The translations under genes were made by a program, and so were the position numbers. DNA of 64,000 nt from Gonocerus acuteangulatus (lineage: Eukaryota > Arthropoda > Insecta > Hemiptera > Coreidae). Of the stretch, positions 21,168-30,489 are shown one piece after another. The stretch's first letter is position 1. The number at the start of each line of letters is the position of its first letter. The notes beneath the pieces were generated by a model that saw nothing but the letters and a program-made list of their open reading frames with translations, was not told where the DNA came from and did no database searches. Location of the stretch: NCBI GenBank assembly GCA_946811695.1, contig OX328125.1:50185185-50249184 (forward strand). Reading direction: 5' to 3'.

Positions 21168-22918
21168 ATGAATCAGGCGGAAGTTTCCAAAGTTGTCTCA
21201 CAGCTCCGTATTAAAGTTCGTCCGAAAGCTAGGAGGCTAAGGAATCCCCTTGGTCCAGAAGGAAGGCTAGATAATTTAAGAAATATAGTATCGGGATTAA
21301 TTAAACATGAAAGAATCGAACTCAATTATCAGAAAGCTGATGAGGCTAGAGGATATACAGAGAGGGTAAGAGTATATTTTAACTTGGTAGGAAATTAAGT
21401 GAGAGTTTTTCTTTAAAAAATTCCTGTCTTCTGAAAACTCTGTAGCAGCCTATATTTTCTTCATTACATGGAAATTATTTTCCAGTTTTGTCCAAAATAA
21501 ATCAATAAATTTGTTATATTTTAATCTTATGTTAAATGTCTCAAACGACTAATTTTTTCCACATGTTAAGATACAGCTCGTAATGTTATGATACAACTCG
21601 TTTATAGCCTGTTTAACAGTCAACTTTAGTGCTTAATAAATACTGTTCTAGTCGTTACCGCCAGCTTTTTTTTTTTTTTTTTTACGTTTTTATTCTTATT
21701 AAGGTTAAAATGAATAAGTATACAAAGTTTCATGAAGAGCAGAGTTTGGGCAGTTCTCGCTCAGAATTACCATCTTAACAGCAGCTTTACTTTGTTCTGA
21801 CTCTCTAATGCAAGTATATTGTATCTATTACTGATCAAATATAATTGCAGTCACTTCTTTTTTTTTGTCGAATTTATCAGGTAGTGAAATATCCTTATCT
21901 TTGAAAATAGACGCTTATATTCAGTTTATAATTACTTTTTGGTTTTACAGAAAATTTTAATAGTAGTATTATATGACTTGAATTAATATTTTTTATCCAA
22001 CAAGATAATAGTTTATTGCCAATTTTGAGTTTTCTTAAATGTTATGATCATGTCATCCAGACACATTATTCTTTCAAAATCTAAAAACAGGTATTGGTTC
22101 ATTCTATCTTGGCCAACAGTAGTCAAAACTTATCAGCTGAAATTGTCTAGTGTTGGTAAGATTTTTATTTATTTTAAGAATCGTAGGATTACAGAATTAA
22201 AATTTAATGAGTCGTTTTATTTGTTGTAGTTTATACTGTAACTTTTCTTATGGAATAATGTTAGAACAGTTGATAACTTAGGTATTCTTTTTTGTAGCTT
22301 ATTTCAGAAGCTATAAGACATGGAGATTGCCATGAGCCCACTATGGAAATTGTTGATTATTGGTTGATAGAGAAACAACTTGTTCATAAATTATTTAAAG
22401 TTTTAGTTCCAAGGTTTCAAAATAGTACACTGTCATATACTCGCATCTTTAAAGCACCTATGTCTTACCCGGATGCAACTTTTCCTAGAGCTGTTTTGGA
22501 ACTTAGAGGTAAGAAATAACCTTTAATTTTTCCATGTTATATATAATTCTTTTCTTTATAAGCCTAATGTTATGTTGGTAAAATCATGAATGTATCTTGT
22601 ATGAGTAATATTTGTTTCATGCATGTGTTAGAATTTAGGAAATTGTATTTCTTGTAATTTTTTTAATGAGCTTCATTTAGATACATTTTAAGTTTTCAAA
22701 AATACTTTGTTTTGTAATATTTATTCTATTTTTTCCCCCTAGGTAATCCTTACCCTCCTTTAACAAAAGACTTATCTCAAAATCGTAATCTTCTTCATAA
22801 CCTCTTACTGGATGCAGCTCGAAAAGAATATCGTGAAGAGCAATACTTGCGAATAGCCCAGGGGATGGCATCTGAGAAAAAGAACACTAATTCACTCGAA
22901 GAAGACCCAAAAACATAG
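21168..22918 (+). CDS. MRPL17: Mitochondrial ribosomal protein L17 (bL17m)
   Basis: Coding exons 21168-21365, 22298-22508 and 22743-22918, joined by GT..AG introns (GAGAGG|gtaaga, tttttgtag|CTT, TTAGAG|gtaaga, ccccctag|GT), giving 194 residues. The protein starts MNQAEVSKVVSQLRIKVRPK and contains the bL17 core (GPEGRLDNLRNIVSGLIKHE, LISEAIRHGD, YWLIEKQLVHKLFKVLVPRF, GNPYPPL). It is a structural protein of the mitochondrial large ribosomal subunit near the exit tunnel. Length and order match animal MRPL17. The ATG at 21168 is chosen; the open frame extends upstream only without ATG. No obvious cleavable mitochondrial presequence, but the N-terminus is basic. The C-terminal tail (SEKKNTNSLEEDP) is acidic and likely variable. 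Confidence 0.95.
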
Positions 22919-23975
22919 TTGTTCATTTTTAGTTTCTTGTAGTTTTTTTTATTTTGTAAATATTGATACTGGATATTCTTAATATAAATAGTATTTCAAA
23001 ATTGATTATTTATTTTTGTACCTTCTTCTTCAGCAGTAAAAACTCTTCTCTTAGGGTGAACTTAACCAGCTGTCTCTGTTTTGTGAAGCTACTCTCAAGT
23101 TGTGACACCAAGAAGTATTCGGGCATCATGAGTTATATTATCCTGCCATTTCAGTTTTAGTCTTCTCCTTCTCCTTGTCCCGTGTAGTAGCTTGGGTTGT
23201 AGATCTCAGGGGGATTTCACATTCTTCTAACCCAGGGAGCCAAAAGTTCCACTCTCAAGATTAATAATGACTGATTCATTCCTTCAGAATACGTAACGAA
23301 GTTGACTTGCACATTTTTTATTTTCAGTTTGATCCTATATTTAATTTCATTCATAATTTGTTTAGTGAAGATTACAGCTTGTACATGTACATTTCTTAAT
23401 GTGATGGACTAAAAAGATTCTGAGCTCAAGACCTCCTATCATCAACCACAATGAATGTCAAATGATTTTGAAATGGGCCTACCAAGCTCTCTCCCATTCC
23501 AACTGATGGTTGGTGTATGAGTCCGGAAAAACTCAGACTTAATTGCACTTGTTTGAAAAGAAAGCTATTGCTAATTCTTCACATAGAGGTCGCTGCAGCA
23601 GATCTCTAGGCCACTTTCTTCTAAGTCGACTTTTTGGGAGAGGAATTCAGGATTTTGATAGGTGGATAGTTTTTGTAATCAGGATAATATTATATCTTTA
23701 ACTACAGGGATATTCATGTTCCTGTATAAAACATATTGCATGAGTGTAGTTTCAGGTAGATGGAAGACGTAGATCAAGATGAATAAGGAAAAGCCTTTTC
23801 TTTCACAATATTTTTTTGCCAGCACACAATGCAGAGCATCTGTTACATTAGAACAAGTGCAAGTGTGATAGAACAAACCTCATAAGAAATCGTCAGCTTT
23901 GAGAGCATGTTAAGAGACATGATGATGTTTTCCCAACAGACATGAGATATTTTAGGATTTTCGTATTTTATCTTA
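22919..23975. other. 3' flank of MRPL17, no gene seen
   Basis: AT-rich near the gene, then about 600 bp (23160-23650) of more mixed composition with broken frames that I do not recognise. Confidence 0.4.
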
Positions 23976-23979
23976 AACT

Positions 23980-24135
23980 TTTTTTCTTCTTTTTTTTTAC
24001 GGCGCTTCAACAAATCTGGGCCATTAGCGCCGACATCCAGGGTGCAGCGAGGAACTTTCCAAACGATCCGTGGGATGAGAAAATTCCTGCCGCCGCACAG
24101 TGTAACGAGGTAGTGGAGATGATGGACAAAAATCA
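23980..24135 (+). repeat. GCGC-box repeat fragment
   Basis: A T-run followed by ACGGCGCTTCAACAAATCTG and ATTAGCGCCGACATCC. The same layout occurs at 54185-54235 (ACGGCGCATCAACAAATCGT, ATTAGCGC) and, more diverged, at 39590-39640 and 39735-39780. Dispersed non-coding repeat, probably short retroposon pieces. Confidence 0.45.
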
Positions 24136-24429
24136 TTAACCACTAGTTATTTTCAAATAAACATTTTTATTAATTGAAATCAACTCAAAACAAGGTAACA
24201 ATAGTATAATAATGCATACTATATGGCTATAATAATATTAATTGTAATATTAATAGAAATAATATAGGAGGTAATAATATTATTAATTATTATATTATAA
24301 TAAATATAATTATAATAAACTCTTTTTTATGTCTGCCTCTAAGGTAGCTAGAAGGGCCACCAGGGCGTGGAATATCTTTTTTCTTGATAAAAATTAATAA
24401 CAATTTCTTTTAAGTTGATACATATATTG
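24136..24429. other. Very AT-rich spacer
   Basis: Runs of AATAATATTAATTATTATA-like sequence; nothing coding. Confidence 0.5.
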
Positions 24430-24514
24430 GGTAAATGTGAAGGAGCGCGGTCTCCACACCGATCCTTTTGAAATGTTGCACTATAACGTATTTTGATGCA
24501 CTAAACACGAATCC

Positions 24515-24560
<46 letters not shown>

Positions 24561-25605
24561 CGCTCTCCACTAGGAAAGAAGTTATTAAGCACTTAAGTTC
24601 ACTGTTATGGAGGTTATAAAAGAATAGGTATCAGCGTATTTGTAAACACGCGCATGCGCAATAGTCCTTAATGGCGAAGTGTAATTGAAATTTAGACTCA
24701 CCTTGTTGTAGCTGACTTGGGCATACGTTTCCGCTCGCTCAAGAAGATATCAAAACCCCTAGCCAATCCAACTCGCTAAAATTAATAGAATTCTATTAAT
24801 TTTTGCGAGTTGGATTGACTAGAGTTTTGATATCTTCTTAAAATTAAAAAAAAAAAAAATAAATAAAGAATGGTTTATTATTTAAAAAAAATATTTTTGA
24901 ATAACTAACTGGAGATAAATTGATAAATAATTGATGGTAAATTTCAATTAGACATCCTTATTAAGAACTTTTCCATACCCGCGCATGCGCATGTTGACAA
25001 ACATAGTAGGTTACATTACCTTTCAGAACCCGCACAACAGTGAACTTTAGTGCTTCATAACTTCTTTCCTAGTGGAGAGCGATCTTTTTTTTTTTCTTTT
25101 TTTTTTTAACGTATTTGTGTTTAGTGCATCAAAATACGTTATAGTGCAACATTTCAAAATGATCGGTGTGGAGACCGCGCGTCTTCACATTTACCCAATT
25201 TCTCTCCAGGAGTTGGATTTCAATTTAGCGAGTTGGATTGACTAGAGTTTTGATATCTTCTTGAGCGAGCGGAAACGCACAGCACGTATGCCCTTAAGCG
25301 ACATGCTACGACAGGTGAGGACGCCCAAATTTACAATGATTTGTGAATAAATAGTTTATAAGAATTTCAAATAACAGTTCTTTGTATGCCAATCTTACAT
25401 CTCCGCGCATGCGCACGTTTACAAATACGTTGTTTACGTCAGCTTTCAGAACCCGCACAACAGTGAACATTAGTGCTTCATAACTTCTTTCCTAGTGGAG
25501 AGCGAGCTTTTTTTTAACGGATTCATGTTTAGTGCATCGAAATACATAAGAGTGCAACATTTAAAAAAAAATCGGCGTGGAGACCGCGCGTCTTCACATT
25601 TAACA
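24430..25605. repeat. Cluster of foldback MITEs (family F)
   Basis: Contains at least one left end (GGTAAATGTGAAGGAGCGCG at 24430), two right ends (CGCGCGTCTTCACATTTACC near 25195 and a variant near 25600), a long A-run (24519-24557), and several copies of the central palindrome arms (GAGTTGGATTGACTAGAGTT and its complement near 24760-24835 and 25230-25260). CTAGTGGAGAGCGA and AACAGTGAAC.TTAGTGCTTC recur. Best read as tandem or nested family F copies. No clean target duplication across the whole block. Confidence 0.6.
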
Positions 25606-25782
25606 AAATTTAGAACTTGGAATAGTCTTAACTAAAACGCTATTACACCTAAAATAAAATATTTTTGATGAACTAAGTGGTCTTATTTAATTTATTTTTT
25701 ATTTTAGTAAAACAATATAAGAAATTGTGGAACTTATACGTAATTTTCCACGAAAGATAAAAAAACAACTAATAACTGTTTC

Positions 25783-26205
25783 CCGGGCCGGCACAACTCA
25801 GAGCCGGGCCCAGAAACAGATCACCGGCCCCCACTTCTCAGAGCCAGACTGAAAATTCTAGTACTTTGCTATAGGACTTTGGACATTTTAAAATTATTTT
25901 CATCTTGAGTTTTGAGCAAAATGAGAATAAAAGCCGACAATAGGTGCAGCAAAGGTCACTTTTGGTACTTGTAGTTTTATTACAACTCCTAATGAAATAT
26001 ACTATTCTGGGACAGCACTTGTTTTGTCGTTTATGTACATTAAAAAAATATAGATCCAATTCAAATAAATATAGGCTACGCCCATCTATATTTCTAAACC
26101 CCATTCTTTTTACAAGTTCATGACCTATACATTTTTTCCAATTAGCGAGGTCCGGCCCGGGCCCGGGACAACAGTACCCGGCAGTCCCCCCATGTGGCGG
26201 CCCTG
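25783..26205. mobile_element. hAT-type MITE, CAGGGCCG family, copy 1
   Basis: Ends with CATGTGGCGGCCCTG; the left end CCGGGCCGGC is slightly diverged. A perfect 8-bp duplication ACTGTTTC flanks it (25775-25782, 26206-26213), as in hAT elements. The interior shares ACTTTGCTATAGGACTTTGG with the copy at 45539-45816, which lacks about 140 bp by comparison. GC-rich ends contrast with surrounding DNA. Confidence 0.8.
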
Positions 26206-26539
26206 ACTGTTTCTATTCATTCTTTCTTCGCACCCAAACAAGTAAAAAGCTAAATTTCAAACTGCATCCTTCTTCGTACGGCGATGTTTATAATATTTTG
26301 ACTCTTACTTGACTGGAAATTCTGGTAGTCTTCCATCAATTGCAAAGCCCCCAGTCCACCAAAGAACTAAACGTTCACATTTTGCATCTACCAGCATCTT
26401 TACTCGCAATCAAACAAAGTTGCTGGCGCATGCCTTTTTGCACGAAAACAACCACCGAGTAATATTCATTTATTTACACATATATTATACATTTTTCTAC
26501 GTTCACTTGGACATAACAACGATTTTCATGACGGGTTTT

Positions 26540-26598
26540 CAACAGGTTACCTATATTTTCTAGCCGGGATAGGGCTGAAGCCTTTTATTTTTTCGGGG

Positions 26599-26637
<39 letters not shown>

Positions 26638-26715
26638 ATCACCGTGGGAATTAAACCCACGACCTCAGGCACGGAGTGCACATTCAGAAACCGAACTCCC
26701 ACGCCGTTATAGAGG
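26540..26715 (-). repeat. tRNA-derived SINE, family B
   Basis: The minus strand has a tRNA-like head with a B-box region GTGGGTTTAATTCCCAC, then an A-run (26600-26634 on the plus strand), then the family tail AGGCTTCAGCCCTATCCCGG CTAG. The same tail is seen at 35590-35680, 43650-43775 and 54630-54775. Confidence 0.65.
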
Positions 26716-27170
26716 TTTTGGTGAGAAATCTTCCAATATGAATGCAGCCTTGCCTCAACACATAATCTATTACCTATACATACATTAACAAATCATGTGT
26801 TCATCTTTTTTTTAGTGCATCAGGATTCATATCGGAAGCGAACTCACTTAATTAAGACCATTAGTAATACTGATATAATTAATAAATCTCAACTTATATT
26901 TATTTATTTATACATTAGTGAGACCGCAACGAGGGCAATTCATCACTTAAAATACATAGAAATCTCAACTGATACAGATTTAATAAATACACCTTAAGGC
27001 TTAAGTAACTGAAAATACTCTACTAATAGGTATCGATAAATGATAAATTAATATCAAGCAATAAATAAATGAAATGTGGCAAAAAGATTGCCCACAATTT
27101 AACATTGTTAACTTGGTCAGATAATATGCCGATTATTATTATTGTTGGCACTGTTTATTTTCTATAGGAG
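26716..27170. other. Intergenic AT-rich DNA upstream of LINE
   Basis: No gene recognised; weak short frames only. Confidence 0.4.
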
Positions 27171-27554
27171 GACAGCTGTTTTTTCTTTGCTAGTGAAAAC
27201 TAACCTGTAAAAGTGCTCTCTAATATTTAGTTAATTTGTGTTATTTAAGAGTGAATTAGTGTTATTATTAGTGTTAAAATTCTCATTTAGTAGTCATTCT
27301 TGCTAATTAGTGTATAATTGATACGAAGAAGACACCTATAGGCTCTGGAGCTCACATGCTTCCAGGAGGCTGTAGGAACAGGAAGGTGTAACACTCCTGG
27401 TATTTTACAGGATTAACCGGACAAAGGCCTATTTGTCCGGCCAGCTAAGTGGAAAAATAACTTTTTTAATCATTTATTTAAGTAGTTAACCTTTAATTTA
27501 TATAGTTTCCTATTGCCTTAAGCTAATTTTTTCGTTATAAATTTCATAGTAAAA

Positions 27555-28856
27555 ATGAATAAACCCCCGGATATATATTCACCAAATCGAAAAAAACCTA
27601 GAAGATCTTGGACAAACATACCAAAGCCTAATATAAATACTATCAATGAGGTTCAAAATAATAAAAATAAATTTATAATAATTGAAAGAGCAGAAGAGGG
27701 AGACCTAAAAAGTGTCTCACCTTTCCTAATTAATAGGAGTATTAATAATCATTGTGGAGAAACCAAAAATATTAAAATGCTGAGAAATGGGACGCTCTTA
27801 ATTGAAACGAAACATAAAGAACAATCAGAAAAAATATTAAAATTAACTAATTTTGGAACAATAAAAATAAATGTAAGGCCCCATGAAAAACTCAATATAA
27901 GTAAAGGAGTCATTTTTTGCCCTGATTTAGACGGGTTAAAAGAAACTGAAATATTAGAAGAACTAAAAAATGATAACGTAAAGGAAGTAAAACGAATTAT
28001 CTCAAAAAAGGGAGGCGTTGAGAGAAAAACTCATTTGTATATTCTAACATTCTCTCTCCCGACCCTTCCTGAAATAATTAACATCGGCTTCTATAAAATA
28101 AAAATAAAAATGTATATCCCAAATCCCATAAGATGTAGGAAATGCTTAAGACTAGGGCATTTTGCAGATAGCTGCACAAAAGAACCTATCTGTGGCTTTT
28201 GTAGTAAACCTGAGCACCACGGTACACCCTGCGAAACATTTGTTCCTAATTGCGTAAATTGTAAAGAAAATCATCATAGCTTAGATATAAAATGTCCCCG
28301 TTTTGTTGAAGAAAAAGAAATAAAGTCAATCCAATTCCGGGAAAAAATAACATATGGCTTAGCCAGAAAGCAATACAAAGATAGGAAAGGTAATACTGGA
28401 GGTGGAAGCTATGCTGAAGTAGCTAGGAAGGTTAGGAAAGGAGTAGAAGTAGGCTGTCAGACAGATCCGTGTATTATAGCAATAGACAATAATAGAATTA
28501 TAAAAACAGGTAATTGTAAGACTCTCACAGATATTACTGGATTATCTCTTGTCAAATATCCCTCCAACCCCATCACTCTCACCCCTATCCCTCCTCCCTC
28601 TCCCTCCCCTATCCCTCCTCCCTCTCCCTCCTCTATCTCTCCTCCCTCTTTCTCCCCTATCCCTCCCCCTCCCAGTCCTATCAAGTCCCCATCATTAGTT
28701 AAAGCTAGTGGATCATCAGATCCCAAACCATCGATCAAAAAGCCTGGAAAGGAACTTGAAGATCCCTTCAAAACTCCACTCCCCAAGCTTAAATCAAGTA
28801 AGAATGTCGAAAAACAAAATAAAAATAAAAAAGTCCGTCACGCAGGAGCTGCATAA
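27555..28856 (+). CDS. LINE ORF1, gag-like nucleic-acid-binding protein
   Basis: 433 codons from a true ATG. About residues 190-250 contain three zinc knuckles: CRKCLRLGHFADSC, CGFCSKPEHHGTPC and CVNCKENHHSLDIKC. Upstream is an RRM-like/PRE_C2HC-type stretch (residues 75-185). Residues about 335-380 are proline- and serine-rich, from a CTCCCTC simple repeat. ORF1 proteins of I-group LINEs coat their RNA and act as nucleic-acid chaperones. The last residues (VRHAGAA) come from the inserted hairpin-ended repeat at 28829. The original tail appears to resume at about 29990 (KTKKVKMKWKQYKYIFKNAV, stop 30051-30053). Confidence 0.85.
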   Translation: MNKPPDIYSPNRKKPRRSWTNIPKPNINTINEVQNNKNKFIIIERAEEGDLKSVSPFLINRSINNHCGETKNIKMLRNGTLLIETKHKEQSEKILKLTNFGTIKINVRPHEKLNISKGVIFCPDLDGLKETEILEELKNDNVKEVKRIISKKGGVERKTHLYILTFSLPTLPEIINIGFYKIKIKMYIPNPIRCRKCLRLGHFADSCTKEPICGFCSKPEHHGTPCETFVPNCVNCKENHHSLDIKCPRFVEEKEIKSIQFREKITYGLARKQYKDRKGNTGGGSYAEVARKVRKGVEVGCQTDPCIIAIDNNRIIKTGNCKTLTDITGLSLVKYPSNPITLTPIPPPSPSPIPPPSPSSISPPSFSPIPPPPSPIKSPSLVKASGSSDPKPSIKKPGKELEDPFKTPLPKLKSSKNVEKQNKNKKVRHAGAA

Positions 28857-29987
28857 CTAAGCACTTTCCTCAGAATTTGGGTAGTGTAGACTGCTTTCCA
28901 GAACAATTTGCTTAAAATAGCCTACATAAATAAAATAAAAACGTGAATAGTTCTCATTTTGTAATGAGTAACTGATCAATTATTAATTTGCATCCAGAGT
29001 TATGTTTACACATGGTACCTACTACACTACGTAATAAATACAAAAATCCTCATATTATCGTATTTTGATCTAACGCAGGAACAGGATACAGTCACTCTAT
29101 TGGTAGAAAGCGCTCCTTGCGGCGGCTTTGATTGACCGATTCAGCTCATTTTTACAACACTTCTTTCTCACGAGTTACCCACGACGTATACAGCGTTTCG
29201 TTACAATACAGCAGAAATTACGACCGGTATGAGTATATTAGGAATTTGGGTCCGGAGTAAACCCCCCCTTCTAATGAACCGATTTAGTTTCTTTTTACAA
29301 CACATATTTACCTGTAGATTACCACTACGAATACCGAGTTTCGTCGAAATATACCAAAAATCACGGCTGGTAGTGGCGAATTGGTATTGTGGGTCCAGAG
29401 TAAACCCCCCTCCTAATGAACCGATTTCGTTTATTTTTACAACACATATTTACCTGTGGATTAGCACTACGAATACCGAGTTTCGTCGAAATATACCAAA
29501 AATCACGGCTGGTAGTGGCGAATTGGTATTGTGGGTCCGGAGTAAACCCCCCCTTCTAATGAACCGATTTAGTTCATTTTTATATCTCACTTTTCCCTCT
29601 ATATTAACACTACGAATACCAAGTTTCGTTGAAATATAACAAATATTACGGCTGACATAGTCAAATAAGTGTTTTGGGTTCGGGGTAAACCCCCCCTTCC
29701 GGTGGACCGACTTTGGTGGTTAACGAACTCGTTCAATCGTTTGCTAATTGAATGCTATATACCAAGTTTCGTGACGAAAAAACAAAAACTCTGGCCGCTA
29801 TCGTGTTAACAGACACATATATATATATGCATATATATATATATATATATAGATATATATAAATTTTAACGGGGGTCATTTTCGGTGTCTACTAGGTAGG
29901 ATCGATAAAGATTTGAAGAAATTTTTCAAAAATTCTGTCATGAGTCCAACCTCAATAGCTACTTTCCTTCGGAGGAAAGTGCTAAAA
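28829..29987 (-). mobile_element. Hairpin-ended repeat family, copy 3, inside LINE ORF1
   Basis: Reverse orientation. From its own 5' end (29987): TTTTAGCACTTTCCTCCGAA hairpin, about 100 bp, (TA)n at 29817-29865, four 142-143-bp units marked by GTAAACCC (at 29257, 29400, 29542, 29685 on the plus strand), then the 3' hairpin GTTATGCAG-CTC-CTGCGTGAC-GGAC at 28833-28855. The same order and ends as 12791-14180, but with only one copy of the 125-bp segment duplicated there. Non-coding. Confidence 0.7.
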
Positions 29988-30074
29988 TGAAAACAAAAAA
30001 AGTGAAGATGAAATGGAAACAATATAAATACATTTTTAAAAATGCGGTTTAAGACACATGAATAATCAGAATTT

Positions 30075-30485
30075 ATGGAAAACATAAACATTAATTCAGT
30101 TCATAACAAAATAAAAACATTACATATCATGATTCTCATAAACATGCACTTTTATTTTGAAAGCCTAACTATCACTATAATAAACATAAATTCTAAACTG
30201 TTCTGCTTAACTATACACAAAACAACTCCCATTTCGTCAAAAATCAACTCGCACAACAAAAGAACATTACAAGTAACACTCATGACTCAGTCTCACACAC
30301 ATAACACTACATATTTCTGTAATATACTCTCTCAGGTATCCAGTATATCTTTAAAATTATATTATAGAAAATATATTAAAACTAATTATATACTATATAA
30401 TCCTCTAAGAATATCAACAAAAGAATTGAACATTATTTATCATAATATAATAAGAAACATGTTAGGACAAAAGCATCTTTTCTAA
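30075..30485 (+). other. Open frame of 136 codons between LINE ORF1 and ORF2
   Basis: An ATG-started frame in very AT-rich DNA, ending 5 bases before the ORF2 ATG at 30490. The translation is rich in N, I, T and S, with no recognised domain. It could be linker sequence of the LINE that happens to be open, or a small extra ORF. Length without a stop is unexpected for such AT-rich sequence but I cannot assign a role. Confidence 0.3.
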
Positions 30486-30489
30486 TATT

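Noticed and set aside
28457..28786. Minus-strand frame rich in Gly and Glu opposite LINE ORF1
   Set aside because: Antisense shadow of the CTCCCTC proline-rich repeat in ORF1.
29229..29639. Open frame of 136 codons across the minisatellite
   Set aside because: It is a by-product of the 142-143-bp repeat units, which are not a multiple of three; the translation shows no domain and GC-run composition explains the openness.
29200..29700. CRISPR-like array
   Set aside because: Units of about 143 bp are tandem minisatellite repeats without short spacers, in a eukaryotic transposable element.
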